A DNA stretch of 64,000 bases from Antilocapra americana. Its lineage: Eukaryota; Chordata; Mammalia; Artiodactyla; Antilocapridae. Shown piece by piece: positions 22,591-34,869 of this stretch. Made by a program: the position numbers and the translations under genes. The notes under the pieces are model-generated. The model did no database searches, was not told the DNA's origin, and saw nothing but the letters and a program-made list of their open reading frames with translations. The stretch is taken from contig ML662442.1 of NCBI GenBank assembly GCA_007570785.1, positions 34,767,909-34,831,908 on the forward strand. Direction: 5' to 3'. The stretch's first letter is position 1, and each line of letters starts with the position of its first letter.

Positions 22591-23423
22591 TAGCTTATTT
22601 TCCCATATAAGCCATTATAGAGTACTGAGTAGAGTTCCATGTGCTAAACAGTATGTCCTTTTTAGTTACCTATTTTGTATAATGTGTATAGGTCAATCAC
22701 AATCTTCCAATTTATCCCTCCCCCACTCTTACCCCTGGTAACATAAATTCATTTTCTCCCTCTGTTATTCTGTTTCTGTTTTTAGATAAGGTCATATATA
22801 CTCTATTTTTAGAACCCATATGTTAGTGATACCATATAATATCTTTCTTTCTCTGTCTGACTTACTTAACTCTGTGACAGTCTCTAGGTCCATCCATGTT
22901 ACTGCAAAATGCATTGTTGCATTCTTTCTTATGACTGAGTAATATTCCATTGTATGTGTGTACCACATCTTTATCCATTCTTCCATTGATGGGCATTTAA
23001 GTTGCTTCCATGTCCTGGCTATTGTAAATAGTGATGCAGTGAACATTGGGGTGCATGTACCTTTTTGAATCATGGTTCTCTCTGGATATATGTCCTGGAG
23101 TAGGATTGCTGGATCATATGTTAGCTCTGTTTTCAGTTTTTAAGGAGTCCCAGTACTCTTTTCCCTAGTGGTTACATCAGTTTGCACTCCCACCAACATT
23201 GTAGGAGGGTGTCCTTTTCTCCACACCCTCTCCAGTATTTATTGTTTGTAGTTTTTTTGATGATAGTCATTCCAACTTCTATGAAGTGATACCTCACTGT
23301 AGTTTTGATATGCACTTCTCTAATAATTAGTAATGCTGAGCATTTTTTCATGTACCTATTAGCCATCTTTGTGTTTTCTTTGGAGAAATGACTTTATATC
23401 TTCTACCCACTTTTTGATTGGGT
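22466..23423 (-). mobile_element. Artiodactyl L1 3' end, antisense, inside MER5A
   Basis: It starts with a T-rich tail complement, then 'agtgtatagttgatttatagtgttgtgttagtttc', a (CA)n insertion, the 3' UTR and the ORF2 C-terminus back to the 'tttttgattggg' segment. Minus-strand frames show 'LYGITNIWVLK'-, 'TMEYYSVIRKN'- and '[20 protein letters not shown]'-type strings, with the CysHis motif partly kept. Stops and shifts are common. TSDs: 22457-22465 ('aattggtag') and 23424-23432 ('aactggtag'). About 960 bp. Confidence 0.9.
22547..22588. repeat. (AC)21 microsatellite within the L1 3' UTR
   Basis: A pure AC run of 42 bp, replacing the usual 'acatatatatatacat' sequence of this L1 3' UTR. A likely polymorphic marker. 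Confidence 0.97.
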
Positions 23424-23494
23424 AACTGGTAGTTATTTAAAAATTATTACCACCCCAGGTGATTCTAATGTGCAGCCAGGATGGAGAACCCCAC
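23424..23494. mobile_element. MER5A-type hAT-Charlie fossil, right part
   Basis: 'ccaccccaggtgattctaatgtgcagccagg' and 'tggagaacccc' form the other MER5A end, with a terminal inverted repeat that pairs loosely with the left end ('tgcttctctaccc'). The two parts add up to about 200 bp, close to the full length of MER5A. Confidence 0.7.
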
Positions 23495-25285
23495 CACATC
23501 ACAAATACCATCTTTCATGATTCATAATGTTTTCCCAATATAAAGAACAAAGTCTAGTCCTGAGTGGCTGCTCTTCTTGTCTAGATCTAAGAAACCCCAA
23601 CAGCATTTGTGATACCATAGAGAGAGTGCCACCCTGCTCAGACCAGCTGTTAGGAGCTTCTAGGTTGTCCTCAGCCCATGCAGTACAGAGGAAAGAGGTT
23701 CCAAACCAGGCCTGAGGAGAACTTCCTTCCTGTTCTTGTACCCCATGTCCACTTTCCATAGCCCTACCCCACTCCAGGCTTCTGTTTGCTCACAACCCAA
23801 GGACTTAACCTCCTTTTCCAATGGTCTCTCATAGGATTTTTGATTAGATAACCTGTGAGGCTTTAGGTTCTGTCATCCTGTGTTCTTTCTGGTATTGAAT
23901 GCTTGGTCTGAAATGAGCATTTTCCCTCAGTTCTTTTTTTCATCTCTTACTGACTTTGTTCATTAGCGATAACAGGTTTTCATGTCTAAATGTCTTCTAG
24001 ACTGATGAGACTATAATCTTTTTGAGGTCAGAGCTTTTGTCTCTAATAGTCATTATTGTTTACTCCGTGTCAAGAGTGGTGTTTGACTTGGTGCATAAAA
24101 TTATCTTTATTTATTCCTGTTATCTTCAAACAGGTTGTCCATCCTAAACAGCTTTGATTTATGTTTCAATAAAAATATTTCTTAATATTCAGATATAAAA
24201 CATGCATTAATTTAAACAATTTATAGAATTTATTTTACTCATTTCATAGGAGGTAAGTCTATAATTTCAATTTTGTTATGGTGTCTAAGTAAAAATGAAC
24301 TTGTAAATCTCAAACTATTCTTAGCATGCTACAATGTTACTGTTGACACAAATCAATCTGATGTGTTTATTCTGGAAAAAATCACATTTTATGAAAGACA
24401 TAGTCCTGTAAGATATTTTAGTTTCCTGGCTTATTGCTGCATATTGCTTTTTATAATACCTAGAGTCCTGACAGCAAATAGAACCTTATAGAGAAAGAAA
24501 AATAGTTGAAGGTGTTTTATTACACTTTGGGATAGAAGAAAGATAAAAACAAGGTCAAGCTTTGGAGGGAATAAACCAAGTATAGGAGCATACTGGGAGC
24601 CTCAGGAAACAGAATCTGATGCCTTCAATTAGTCACGGAAGAAGAAGAAAGAAGGCTCAGAGCACAGTGAAGAAGCTGTCTTGCAATAGGCTTTAGAGCA
24701 AACCTAGAGTCAGTTACTTGCCTGAAGACGTGGAGGTCGTCCTTACGAAAAACTTAATCTGAGATAAGAGTCTATCTCTGCCAGGAGAAGGGGGAAGAAG
24801 AAAGACCTACTATTGGGCTTGTAAGAAATTTAGTGAAGAAACGAACTATAGGGAATGAGGATGGGATGGAGAGAGTGAGAGTTCACAGAGCAAGAGAGAG
24901 AGAGAGTCAGAAGTACTTTCCATAACTAAATGATCTGTTGGGAGAGTTTTTTGTTTTCCTTTTGAGAAAACATTCCAGTTTAAATGGAATATAATGTTTC
25001 TAAAGCTTATTCACTTTCCTTTGATTATGGCCACCATACTTACCAAAGATAGTTAACTCAGTAATATTTTTCCTTCTATGGTTATCAGTTTAGTTACTAT
25101 CTGAAAATACCCATAAATATAAAAATTTTTTAAATTTATACCATCAGTATGAGGTAATCTCAAATTTCCTTTAAAAAGAGTTTAAAAAACAGCATAAAAT
25201 AATAGTGTATGAATCACTATGTCAAAGAAAACCACAGAATGAGAAAGACTGGAGTTCTTTTCAAGAAAATTGGAGATACCTAGAG
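23495..25285. other. No gene recognised
   Basis: The first 300 bp (about 23510-23830) are less AT-rich than their surroundings and give 62- and 86-codon open frames on opposite strands, with no motif. Around 24000-24110 a weak L2/MIR-like tail is suggested. A GA run lies at 24893-24908. Confidence 0.45.
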
Positions 25286-25289
25286 AACA

Positions 25290-26966
25290 TTTCACACAAA
25301 GATGGGCACAATAAAGGACAGAAATGGCAAGGACCTAACAGAAGCAGAAGAAATTAAGAAGTGGCAAGAATACACAGAAGAACTATACAAAAAAGATCTC
25401 AATGACCCAGATAATCATGATGGTGTAATCATTCACCTAGAGCCAGGCATCCTGGAATGTGGAATCAAGTGGGCCTTAGGAATCATCACTACAAACAAAG
25501 CTAGTGGAGATGATGGAATTCCAGATGAGCTATTTTAAATCCTAAAAGATAATGCTCTTAAAGTGCTGCATTCAATATGTCAGCAAATTTGGGAAACTCA
25601 GCAATGGCCACAGGATTGGAAAAGATCAGTTATCATTCCAATCCCAAAGAAAGGCAATGACATCTATGCTCAAACTACCATACAATTGTGCTCATTTCAC
25701 ATGGTAGCAAGGTAATGCTCAAAATCCTTCAAGCTAGACTTACACAGTACCCAGGGAACTAAGAACTTCCAGACGTATAAACTGGATTTAGAAAAGGCAG
25801 AGAACCAGAGGACAAATTTCCAACATGCCCTGAATCACAGAGAAAGCAAGGGAATTCCAGAAAAACATCTACTACTGCTTCATTGACTATGCTCAGGCCT
25901 TTGACTGTGTGGATCGCAACAAAGTATAGAAAGTTCTTATAGAGATGGGAATACCAAACCACCTTACATGACTCCTGAGAAACCTATATGCAGGTAAAGA
26001 AGCAAGAGTTAAAATCAGACATGGAACACTGGACTAATTCAAAATTGGGGAAGGAGTACTAACAAGGTGTATATTGCCACAATGCTTATTTAGCTTATAT
26101 GCAGAGTACATCATGCAAAATGCTGGCTGGATGACTCACAAGCTGGAATCATGATTTCCAGGAGAAATATCAACAGCCTCAGATATGCAGATGATACCAC
26201 TCTAATGACAGAACGCAAAGAGGAACTAAGAGCCTCTTAATGAAAGTGAAAGAGTAGAGTGGAACAGCTCACTTTAAACTCAACATTCAAAAAACAAAGA
26301 TTATGGCATCTGGTCCCATCACTTCATGACAAGTAGATGGGGAAAAAGTGGAAACAGTGACAGACTTTATTTTCTTGGGCTCCAAAATCACTGTGGACAG
26401 TGACTAAGTCATGAAATTAAAAGACGCTTACTTCTTGGAAGAAAAGCTTGGACAAACTAGACAGCACATTAAAAAGCAGAGGCATCACTTTGTCAACAAA
26501 TGTCCATATAATTACAGCAATGATTTTTCCAGTAGTCATGTATGAATGTGAAAGTTGAACCATGAAGAAGGCTGAGCACTAAAGAACTGATGCTTTTGAA
26601 TTGGGCTAGAGAAGACTCTTGAGAGTCCCTTGGGACTGCAAGATCAAACCAGTCAATCCTAAAGTAAATCAGTCCTGAATATTCATTGGAAGGATTGATG
26701 CTGAAGCTGTAGCTCCAATACTTTGGCCATCTGATGTGAAGAGCTGACTCACTGGAAAAGACCCTGATGCTGGGAAAGATTGAAGGCAGAAAGGACAAGG
26801 GTACAGGGGACAACAGAGGATGAGATGGTTGGATGGCATCACTGACTCAATGGACATGAGTTTGAACAAACTCTGGGAGATAGTGAAGGACAGGGAAACC
26901 TGGCGTACTGCAGTCCATAGGATCACAAAGAGTGGACTTGACTTAGTGACTGAACAACAATAGCAC
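25290..26966 (+). mobile_element. BovB LINE, sense, 5'-truncated (about 1.7 kb)
   Basis: It begins in the linker between endonuclease and reverse transcriptase ('ataaaggacagaaatggcaa', encoding IKDRNG) and continues through the whole RT domain to the 3' end ('cttagtgactgaacaac' at 26966). It is one of the two copies in the window that keep the RT core. TSDs were not found. BovB is an RTE-clade LINE spread among vertebrates by horizontal transfer. Confidence 0.95.
25302..26960 (+). pseudogene. BovB ORF2 reverse transcriptase, decayed
   Basis: The frame opens with 78 codons (25302-25538, MGTIKDRNGKDLTEAEEIKK onwards) and stops. RT motifs follow in shifted frames: IPIPKKGN near 25636, the motif A region FIDYAQAFDCVD at 25879-25914 and YADD at 26184-26195. 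Both catalytic boxes are intact at residue level. Later parts encode TLGQ- and GSKITVD-type strings, then VPWDCKIKPVNPK and the basic GRRKGQGYRG region, all with stops. The copy cannot make enzyme. Encoded activity in an intact parent: target-primed reverse transcription of its own and SINE RNA. Confidence 0.9.
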
Positions 26967-28127
26967 AATGCTGCATTAATCTGAAGCATCAAATATGCTT
27001 TTAAATTCAAAGGGGACATGTTTGAAGTAAGAATTTTATGGGAATTTTTTAATTCATAAGTCTCATTGCCATTTGAATTTAAAATTTGTTCATTCCTAAG
27101 CTTGAAACCATCTAAGCTCTACATGTAATTTTAAAAGATTCAAGACTAAAAACAACAAGGTGATCTAACTGATGAACTGAGCTAAAGGATTGAAAAAATT
27201 TTACAAGTCAATTTCAAAAGGAATTCAGAGATGTCAATCACCATGGCCAATGTCCTGCTTTCAATTAATGAATGAAAAACTCTGTAGAAAATCTATAGAC
27301 TCCTATTAATAAAGAATGCCCTGAAACAGCAATTGTTCTGTAACTCATTGCTAAACAATAAAACATTGTCTTTTCCTTCATATAAAATTTGAATATATTA
27401 GACAAAGCAGAATACCTCCCATCACTTGAAGAGCTCTTGCAGCTGTTGGCTCCCAGAACAAAAAGTCTATTGTTCTATAAACCAGATCTGTCTGGAGCTA
27501 TCTGCATTGTTAAAAAGTGCCAGATTCTCAGTGAATGGTTCATCTATAAGCTCAGCAAGTTGGTTTATTGATGATTCAGTAATCCCTTGATTCCCTGAAT
27601 TGAACAACTGGATTTTTCTTTTTTTTCCTCAGATGATAGATGCGTCTGCCTTCAGACTAAAAATTTACCTAAAGCTCTTAAAACATAAATGAACATACTT
27701 TATCAGTTAGGAAAAGCATGTTTGAAGTCTCAGACCATTGATTCTCTGATGGTAGGAACCTCCTTAATTTTGTTTTAGGTTAGTCTTCTGAAAAATGATA
27801 AGATAGAGTTTATGTAAATTATGCAATAAGTTTCTTATACCTCTAAAGTTCTATAGCACTACCGAAGGATCTCAGCCCATAATAGTGGTCTTTGGAATTT
27901 TTCATGTTGATAAAAAATTGGCCAGAGATATATTGTTCTCAACTTGAGATGTCTCATAAATAGACACAGCTGTAAAAATAGGACACTGGTATTGTGTATA
28001 TTTTTGTCAATTTTCAGTCAAAAATGAGTAAAATCAAAAGTTGTCTGAAAAGATGACTTTTAGTTTTGTGTCTATATTGGCTTGTGGTTGCTATGCTTAG
28101 TTATTTAAACAACTCCTTCTTAATTTA
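26967..28127. other. No gene recognised
   Basis: AT-rich intergenic DNA. A 60-codon plus-strand frame at 27389-27571 reads MNILDKAEYLPSLEELLQLL at its start. It looks protein-like in composition, but I recognise no family and see no clear splice or start context. Confidence 0.45.
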
Positions 28128-28328
28128 TTATGCTTACTCAGTCGTGTCTGACTCTTTGCAACACAATGGACTGCAGCCCACTAGACCCCTCTGTCCGTGG
28201 GATTTCCCAGGCATGAATACTGGAGTGGGTTGCCATTTCCTACTCAAGGGGAGCTTCCTGACCCAAGGTTGACCCCATGTCTCCTGAGTCTCCTGCACTG
28301 GCAGGACGGTTCTTTACCACTGCACCAC
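28128..28328 (-). mobile_element. Bov-tA-related SINE, antisense
   Basis: 'cttactcagtcgtgtctgactctttgc' is the 3' body complement, and 'ggttctttaccactgcaccacc' is the complement of a tRNA-like head that differs from the common Bov-tA head ('attctttaccatctgagccacc'). This may mark a subfamily variant. No TSD was seen. Confidence 0.88.
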
Positions 28329-28612
28329 CCAATACTTTACCTTAAATCCACAACTTGATGCAACCACTGTTGTGTTTTGTTGAAACTGTAATTATACATG
28401 AATTATTGGCAAATACTCTCATGGATTTTAATCATTGATCACTTTCTCCATCTATCTGAAGGACATTCCTCCCGGTGTTTTCAGTACCTACAGCAGACAG
28501 CAGGAGTGACTCAGACTTGAAGGCTTTGAGCACAGGCATGAGGTGTGCTCTATGGATCTGCTCTGCACAGTTGAGCCATAGTGTGAGCTTACTACACTGA
28601 TTTTCAGTAATT

Positions 28613-28686
28613 GCCTGGTGGGCTGCCGTCTATGGGGTTTCACAGAGTCTGACACGGCTGAAGCGACTTAGCAGCAGCAGCAGCAG
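28613..28686 (+). mobile_element. BOV-A2 SINE 3' end, sense, strongly 5'-truncated
   Basis: 'gcctggtgggctgccgtctatggggtt' then 'ctgacacggctgaagcgacttag' and a (CAG)5 tail. Only the last 75 bp of the element are present. It faces the Bov-tA at 28700 tail to tail. Confidence 0.9.
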
Positions 28687-28699
28687 GCACATAAACTAT

Positions 28700-28906
28700 A
28701 AGTGTTAGTCGCTCAGTCGTGTCTGACTCTTTGCAACCCCATGAGTCACAGCCCACCAGGCTCCTCTGTCCATGAGATTTTCCAGGCAAGGATACTGGTG
28801 TGGCTTGCCATTTCCTTCTCCAGAGGATCTTCTCAACCCAGGAATGGAACCCGGGGCTCCTGTACTGCAGGCAGATTCTTTACTGACTGAGCTACAAGGG
28901 AAGCCC
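28700..28906 (-). mobile_element. Bov-tA SINE, antisense
   Basis: Complete from the 'gtgttagtcgctcagtcgtg' tail complement to the 'gagctacaagggaagccc' head complement. The body includes the usual 'ccaggcaaggatactgg' core. No unambiguous TSD. Confidence 0.92.
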
Positions 28907-30117
28907 AAAACTTAAATCTAGATGTGAACAAAAGTTAAACTAACCTTCTGGTATAAAGGTCTCAAAATGTATTCCTGGTCTGGTTTACCACAGTTTCCAG
29001 TTTTGAATAAGATTAAACTGAAATAATCTGCACAAAAAGCATGCTAACCCTAAAGAGAATAATAATCCAATTATCCAGAAATCTCACAATAAGAATTTTG
29101 CTGGTAATTTTGCAAATCTCATTGATATATGAAGGGCTTGAGTTATGGATCTGAGTAGGGCTGGCATTTATCAATCACTGCAAAAAATCAAGGGAAAATT
29201 TAAACACTAGAAAAGCTCACTGAAAAAATGGTAGAACCCATGAGGTATTATTAACATTTAAAATATTCCTCTCTTTCATGGAATATACTATGTAATCAAT
29301 ATTTTAGTTAAACATTGCCTTTTCCATCACATCCACTCAAGCACCATTCCATTCTTTTCCTGGAACATTTTCTTCATTGTGTACTCTTGCCTTTATATAC
29401 CTTCAAATGCTCTTTTGACATAAACTTTGTAGTATTGTTCAAGCAACATCTTAAACTTTTCTAGAGTGTTGTTGTCTAAATTTTCTTGTGTTCGAGGTTA
29501 AGAATTTTTTGCCATGTTAAAGATCAATAATGAAGACAAGCAATATCAAAAATACTATCAGACTTTTAAGATAGAGGATGGCATATAGATATATGCATTT
29601 TTAAAATAAACATTTATTTGTCATAAAAAATTAAGTTTGGATACATCTGAAAAAAACTATAAATATACATCGACAAAAAAGGTCATATGGTAGTTGATTA
29701 CTGTGAACTATATCTAAGTAGGGTTTATCCATATACTATTTATATCTATAGTATGTAACTGTATATACTATACAGTATGTGGTTAGAACTGTCTATTTTA
29801 TATCTAGTATTTTTAAAGTTTCATATTTTCATGAAGTAATCCTTTCAATTAATTGCAAGCAATGATTTCCCTACCCCTTTGCTAGTTTAGATCTGTTCCT
29901 CAGAAGTGAGTGCTTTCCTCTCTTTAGCTTTTTCTTCTGAAAAAATAATATTCTTCCAGTGTTAATTCTCTATCCATCATTTGGTCATTGATTATCTTTT
30001 GACAAGTCAGATGAAACATATCTCCTTTTTTGTCAGACTTCTAGCTCCCCTTCTCCAATACTGAATATATATACTTTTTCCTTGGGATTTAGTTCATTTT
30101 AAAAAATTTCCTGTTAT
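28907..30117. other. No gene recognised
   Basis: AT-rich sequence; no repeat family assigned. Repeated 'tatatctatagtatgtaactgtatatacta'-like TA-rich blocks occur at 29735-29810. Confidence 0.5.
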
Positions 30118-30295
30118 CTAGATACAGCACATCTTCTTCATCCATTCCTCTGCTGATGGACATTTAGGTTGCTTCCATGTCTTGGCTATTGTAAGCAGTG
30201 CCATAATGAGCATCGGGGTGCTTCCATCCTTTCAGATCATGTTTTTCTCTGGATATATGCCCAGGAGTAGGATCACAGTGTCATATGGTATCTCT
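30118..30295 (-). mobile_element. Artiodactyl L1 fragment, antisense
   Basis: 'catccattcctctgctgatggacatttaggttgcttcc', 'ttggctattgtaagcagtgcc' and 'atatgcccaggagtaggat' correspond to the L1 ORF2 C-terminal region in reverse complement. Both ends are truncated. Confidence 0.8.
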
Positions 30296-30837
30296 GTTCA
30301 CTGTACAAGATACTTCTTTTCTATTTCCCTGGATTCTGTAATTTCCTTTCCTTTCCTTGGCTTTTCTTTTTCTTTTCTTTCTGAATGCTGTTTTGCTGCA
30401 ATCATGTAGATTGTTTGGATTGGCACCAGAGATTCTGCATTTCTGGATGATGCTGATGCTGTTGGTCAAAGAAACACGTTTTGAATAGCATTGTATTAAA
30501 TTAGTTCTGTCCAGTCAAAACAATCAAGCAAAATCTAATAATTTTAAAATTTCTGATAGCTATATTAAAAATATAAAAGAAACAGGTGAGTTATGTAATT
30601 TTAATATTTTTATTAACCCATATATTCAGACAGGTAGCACTCAACAGGCAATCAATATTTACTTATTCTAATGATATTTTCATTATTTTTCATACTAAAT
30701 ACTTGAAATCTGGTACATATATTACACTATACAGCATGTCTCAATTTGGAGTAGCCACATTTCAAAAGCTGAATAGCCACATGTGGCAAAACATAGCCCG
30801 AGGGGACCTGCCACATATGTGCACTAGGACACACTGA
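30296..30837. other. No gene recognised; contains a pyrimidine tract
   Basis: A C/T-rich tract at 30336-30392 ('ttcctttcctttccttgg' and similar) stands out. The rest is AT-rich with no recognisable feature. Confidence 0.5.
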
Positions 30838-31235
30838 GACATATGTACAAAAATGTTCACAGTGATGATGCTCAACCTAGCAGAACAATGGAAAAATCCA
30901 GATGCCTATTAATGAATAAATAACTACTATGCAGGATTCAAACATCAACAGCAAACAACAAAAGCAGAGATGGATGTTAGGAAAAAATTTTGAATTAAAA
31001 AAATTAGCTGTGCAAAACTGCGCTGTAATACCATTTTATAAAGCTCAAAGAAGTACAAAAGCAAAACAATATACTCTTTTGGAATATATAAATGTATAGT
31101 AAACTTACAAAAAAAAGTACACTAAGAGATTGATGAAAACCAAAGCTTGTGAGTATGATGTGGGAGGGTCATGAGGTTTGTGAGGGGCTGAGAAATGAGA
31201 TAAGAGAGGCACATAAGAACTTGTATTATTGGAAT
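30838..31235 (+). mobile_element. Old L1M 3' region, sense
   Basis: 'gagacatatgtacaaaaatgttcacag' followed by 'caatggaaaaatccagatgcctattaatgaataaata' is the old L1 ORF2 C-terminus and 3' UTR order; 'ttataaagctcaaagaa' fits further on. Strongly diverged, with internal deletions. Confidence 0.5.
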
Positions 31236-32069
31236 AGACTAGTCCCTGGACAGGTAGTATAGTCAAGGGTACTGTAGTTTATACACTGGTACTTCAAACC
31301 TTTTAACTTGTTCTCTTGGATGAGGTTCCCCCAGGAAGATAGAGCTGGCATGCAGGTAGTTTGCTATGAGAAGTGATTCTAGAGAACAGGCTAGGGTTAT
31401 GGAAAAGGGAAACAAGGGAGATAAGAAGGCTAATGGAGTTAGGGATAACTGGAGCTCAAATCTGCCAGGACCTTCTGTGGAATCCAAAGAATCCACCTCA
31501 GAATCCCAGGGTGATGCATTTATCACTGACACCTGACTTTCTTGGTCAAAACTGCCCCACAGAGCATTAACTTCCCACTTCCAAGCTGGGCAGGAATGAC
31601 TACGTAAGGGACCAAGTCAGTGCCCCTCAGCCTTCCCTGTGGTGGTTTTAGGAAGCCTCAGCCCCAGGTGAGAGATCAGCACTTACCTAAAGTAAGATGG
31701 TTGTGACAAGAATGGCTGAAGGAATAAAGTGTCCTTGAGAATGTGAAGCAGGAGAACAGAGTTGTCCAAACAACTTCCCTACACAATGCATATATTCTTA
31801 TGCAGATATCAAATACATTTTAAAAGATAGTAATGAAGAAAATTATATATACCTTTTTTTCTCTAGATAAAAATTATTTCATGGGTACTTCATACTTATC
31901 AGATACTACTATATCCCTAACGTGACCTACTATAGTGTACATGACCTGCCTTAGCTGCTTCTCTTACCTCATTTTCTAACACCCTCTCTTTTCTTTACAG
32001 CAATGTATCACCACTGCCTACACATGTTCCAGGGGCTCACCGACTCCTGGACTCACCCCCGGGTCTTCA
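31236..32069. other. No gene recognised; moderately GC-rich unique stretch
   Basis: The part at about 31300-31700 is less AT-rich than its surroundings and includes 'aacaagggagataagaagg' and 'tgccaggaccttctgtgg'. It may be an unassigned ancient repeat. Open frames of 65-89 codons overlap on both strands without motif. Confidence 0.4.
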
Positions 32070-32398
32070 CTGTTCCCTCTGCCAGGATGCACTTCCCATG
32101 GCTAATCTCTCATTCTATGGAGGTAGGTTTCTGCTCGCCATTCAGTTTCTCTTAGTAGTCTTTCTTGACCACCTCGCCTTCACATGAGCATCCCCTACCT
32201 GGCCCACTAGGGTGTCCCTCTCTGTCCTCTTATGCTGCTCTTCTTTACATGGCATTTTTCACTCTTTGATATTACGTTATAAAGTTACTTTTTCCATCTG
32301 TCTCTCAAGGCAGGGATACTCCCTGTTCAATTCATGCCTGTAACCCAAGAGCCTAGAATAGTACCTAACACCTGATGAACATTTCTTGAATGCCCTCT
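32070..32398 (+). mobile_element. L2 LINE 3' end, sense
   Basis: 'tctgccaggatgcacttccc' at the left, 'tctttcttgaccacctc' in the middle, and 'tctctcaaggcagggatactccctg', 'gagcctagaatagtacctaacacctgatgaacatttcttgaatg' at the right follow the L2 3' end order closely. Typical of a mammal-wide fossil. Confidence 0.75.
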
Positions 32399-34857
32399 TA
32401 ATTTTCACTTTTGAAAAAAAAAAATAGAACCCTAGCTAGTTCTCTTTTTAAATTTCAGATTCATGTAGATTGAGGCTAATCACTCATGTAGCTTTATCAA
32501 ATTTTCAATTTTCTATTTTTGAATTACATTTGATTCAGTCTACCACAATATCACCTCCACTTTTTCTTCAAGAACTCAATTCTGAAAATGTTGCTTGGGA
32601 AATGCAACCTGTTTGTAAATAGCAGTGCCCTTTATAGAACCTAAACTGATGTGTAAGTTTTAATGACACCTAAAACTGGACAAATACACGTGGCTCCCAG
32701 TCTAGCTGAGTGCTTTGCATGGTATTGTATAAAGTAGTGCATTAAGTGGTCATTTGTTAGCTCTTCCAGACAAGCACTTGGCTCCCATGAAAGCATATCT
32801 GAGGATACAGTTATAACTGAGTGGTTATGGGCTTCTTGAAATGACACAGTCTGTGTGTTTGTGAATCAAAGGGTGAGCACAAATGTATTTCACAGTTTAA
32901 ATAAATTTAGGATAATACTAATGTTTGTACATATGAATTTAGCCATAGGTTATTGTCATAACATCTTAGCTTCCATCGAGCAATTTGGGTACTATTTGTA
33001 GTTGTTTTTTCTCTGATAAACTGTACATTTAAAACCAATTCATAATGCTCTCCACATGGGAAATGCTGTATACTAGCATATATTTTATATTAAGCCACAT
33101 GGTCTTGCTCATAAGGCCAATAGCATCGCAGAGCTGATTAATGGGAAGTAGTATAAATACTTCTTCAATAACTCTATTAGCTTTCTTTTCTCCCCTGTTT
33201 CCCTTTTCCAAAACTCCTCACCTGTTCTCTGGAATCAAAATCAAGAAGTTGTAACTCTGAAAGTGGAAAAATAGTGATACTTTAGTGTTGACACTCAGGG
33301 CACCTACCTAGGAGAGGCTCAGATACTGTCTAGAATCTCATCTTTGACTCGGATGCACATAATGGGTTTCTAAGCAGAAAGGACATTCACAGCTAGGGCT
33401 GGCAAAGCTCTACCTCAAAGGCAGCAACTTGGCTTCATTTGTGAGTGGGGCTCAACAGACTAAATGTGTCTGTTGATTGAGTTACTTAAATATCAGATAT
33501 CAATGATCAGTAGTCACTAAAGGAAAAGCAAAAGGCAGATTTTGTTTTTGTAATTCAAAAAAGTTAAAGACTATTTTTTTTTCTTTTAAAATAATCAGAA
33601 GTTCAGGAGTCTTTTACTTGTAGCCTTACACCCAAGCCTTTACTACTTAGCTTCAAACTAAAGAATAAAGAAAACATGAAACACCAAAATATTTTATATT
33701 TGAAGTTTTTTCCTCCTTCATGGCACTACATATAACTGTGTGTGTGCACATGCATTTGTGTGTCTATAATACAAAACTTAGTAAATTTAGTAAAATGGTG
33801 TCAAATATAAAGAGCCCAAATACTGAAAAATAATTTGAAGTTAATAATTTTCCTACCACTGTAATAAAAATAGTGAAATTTTTTGTTTTTATATTTGTTC
33901 TTTTTATATCAGAAGATTTAATGAACAATTCTCAAGAGTGCCTGTTTAAAATGACACTTGTTTTCTCAAGGGAACTTGCCAATAATTGGAATGTCTATAT
34001 ATATATAGATAAGAGAGGAAAACCACTGAAGTCTTTCTAAGATTTAATACAACATTTCATCAAAGATTATAAGATAGAAACTGAGCACTAACAAAATTTT
34101 AAATTTTTAGAAATTTTAACTTGTGTTGCATTAGAGTGTTGTTTCCTATGAATACACAATCCTCATTTTCTTTGCTATTTCATGCCAAGTATTTTGGCTG
34201 TGCCATCATCAAATATCAATTGGGAAAAACATGTCTGTCAGCAGCTCATTTTCTCATCAATTTAAGCTACTAAACTATAAATTTGTTACAAACTGCAGAT
34301 GGCCTCAAAGACTGTGTTGACTGTATAGAAAATACACTGGATGCTTTCTAAATGTGTAGCAAAATAGAAAGCATTTTTCTAAGTCAAGACATTATATCCT
34401 TTTCAATGAAAACCAAAAAAAGATTGTATTACCATTTAAATACTCTCCATTAGTATTTTTAGAAAACAGTGCAATTTCCAATAAAAAACAAGTTCAAGAA
34501 AAGATCTCCAAGAATTAACAAATTGTCATTAGGGTACCATCAACCTCTACACACAACCTTCCCACTAATTGACCCAAGATAAAGCCAGCATACATAGACC
34601 ATAACAGTTTAGAAAATCATATTTTCACAGTGATGGAAATGATTTAAAAATTAAGTTATTTTAATTTATTGGCTCATTTACCAAATGCATAAAAGAAATT
34701 TCAAAGTAATAAAAGGCAAATTCCTATTTGAATAGGTATTTAGAAAGATGCTGATGTCGTTATGCAGTAAGCCAAGGTAACAACTAGTGTAGTATTTATT
34801 AATCATGTTTTACTGGCTTCCAGAATATTTATTACTATGCTTTAAATGCCTTTGCAA
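32399..34857. other. 2.5 kb without a recognisable feature
   Basis: AT-rich DNA with no assigned repeat. A small TA run lies at 33998-34011 and a TG-rich patch at 33736-33765. Confidence 0.5.
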
Positions 34858-34869
34858 AATTGAACTTTT
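34858..34869. repeat. Left target-site duplication of short L1
   Basis: 'aattgaactttt' is repeated exactly at 35076-35087. Confidence 0.9.

Noticed and set aside
28667..28686. (CAG)n as a coding or disease-type triplet repeat
   Set aside because: It is the normal tail of BOV-A2; the CTG run at 8014-8031 is the same on the other strand.
31260..31720. Possible exon or LTR in a moderately GC-rich stretch
   Set aside because: No start, splice pair, polyadenylation signal or terminal repeat could be supported.
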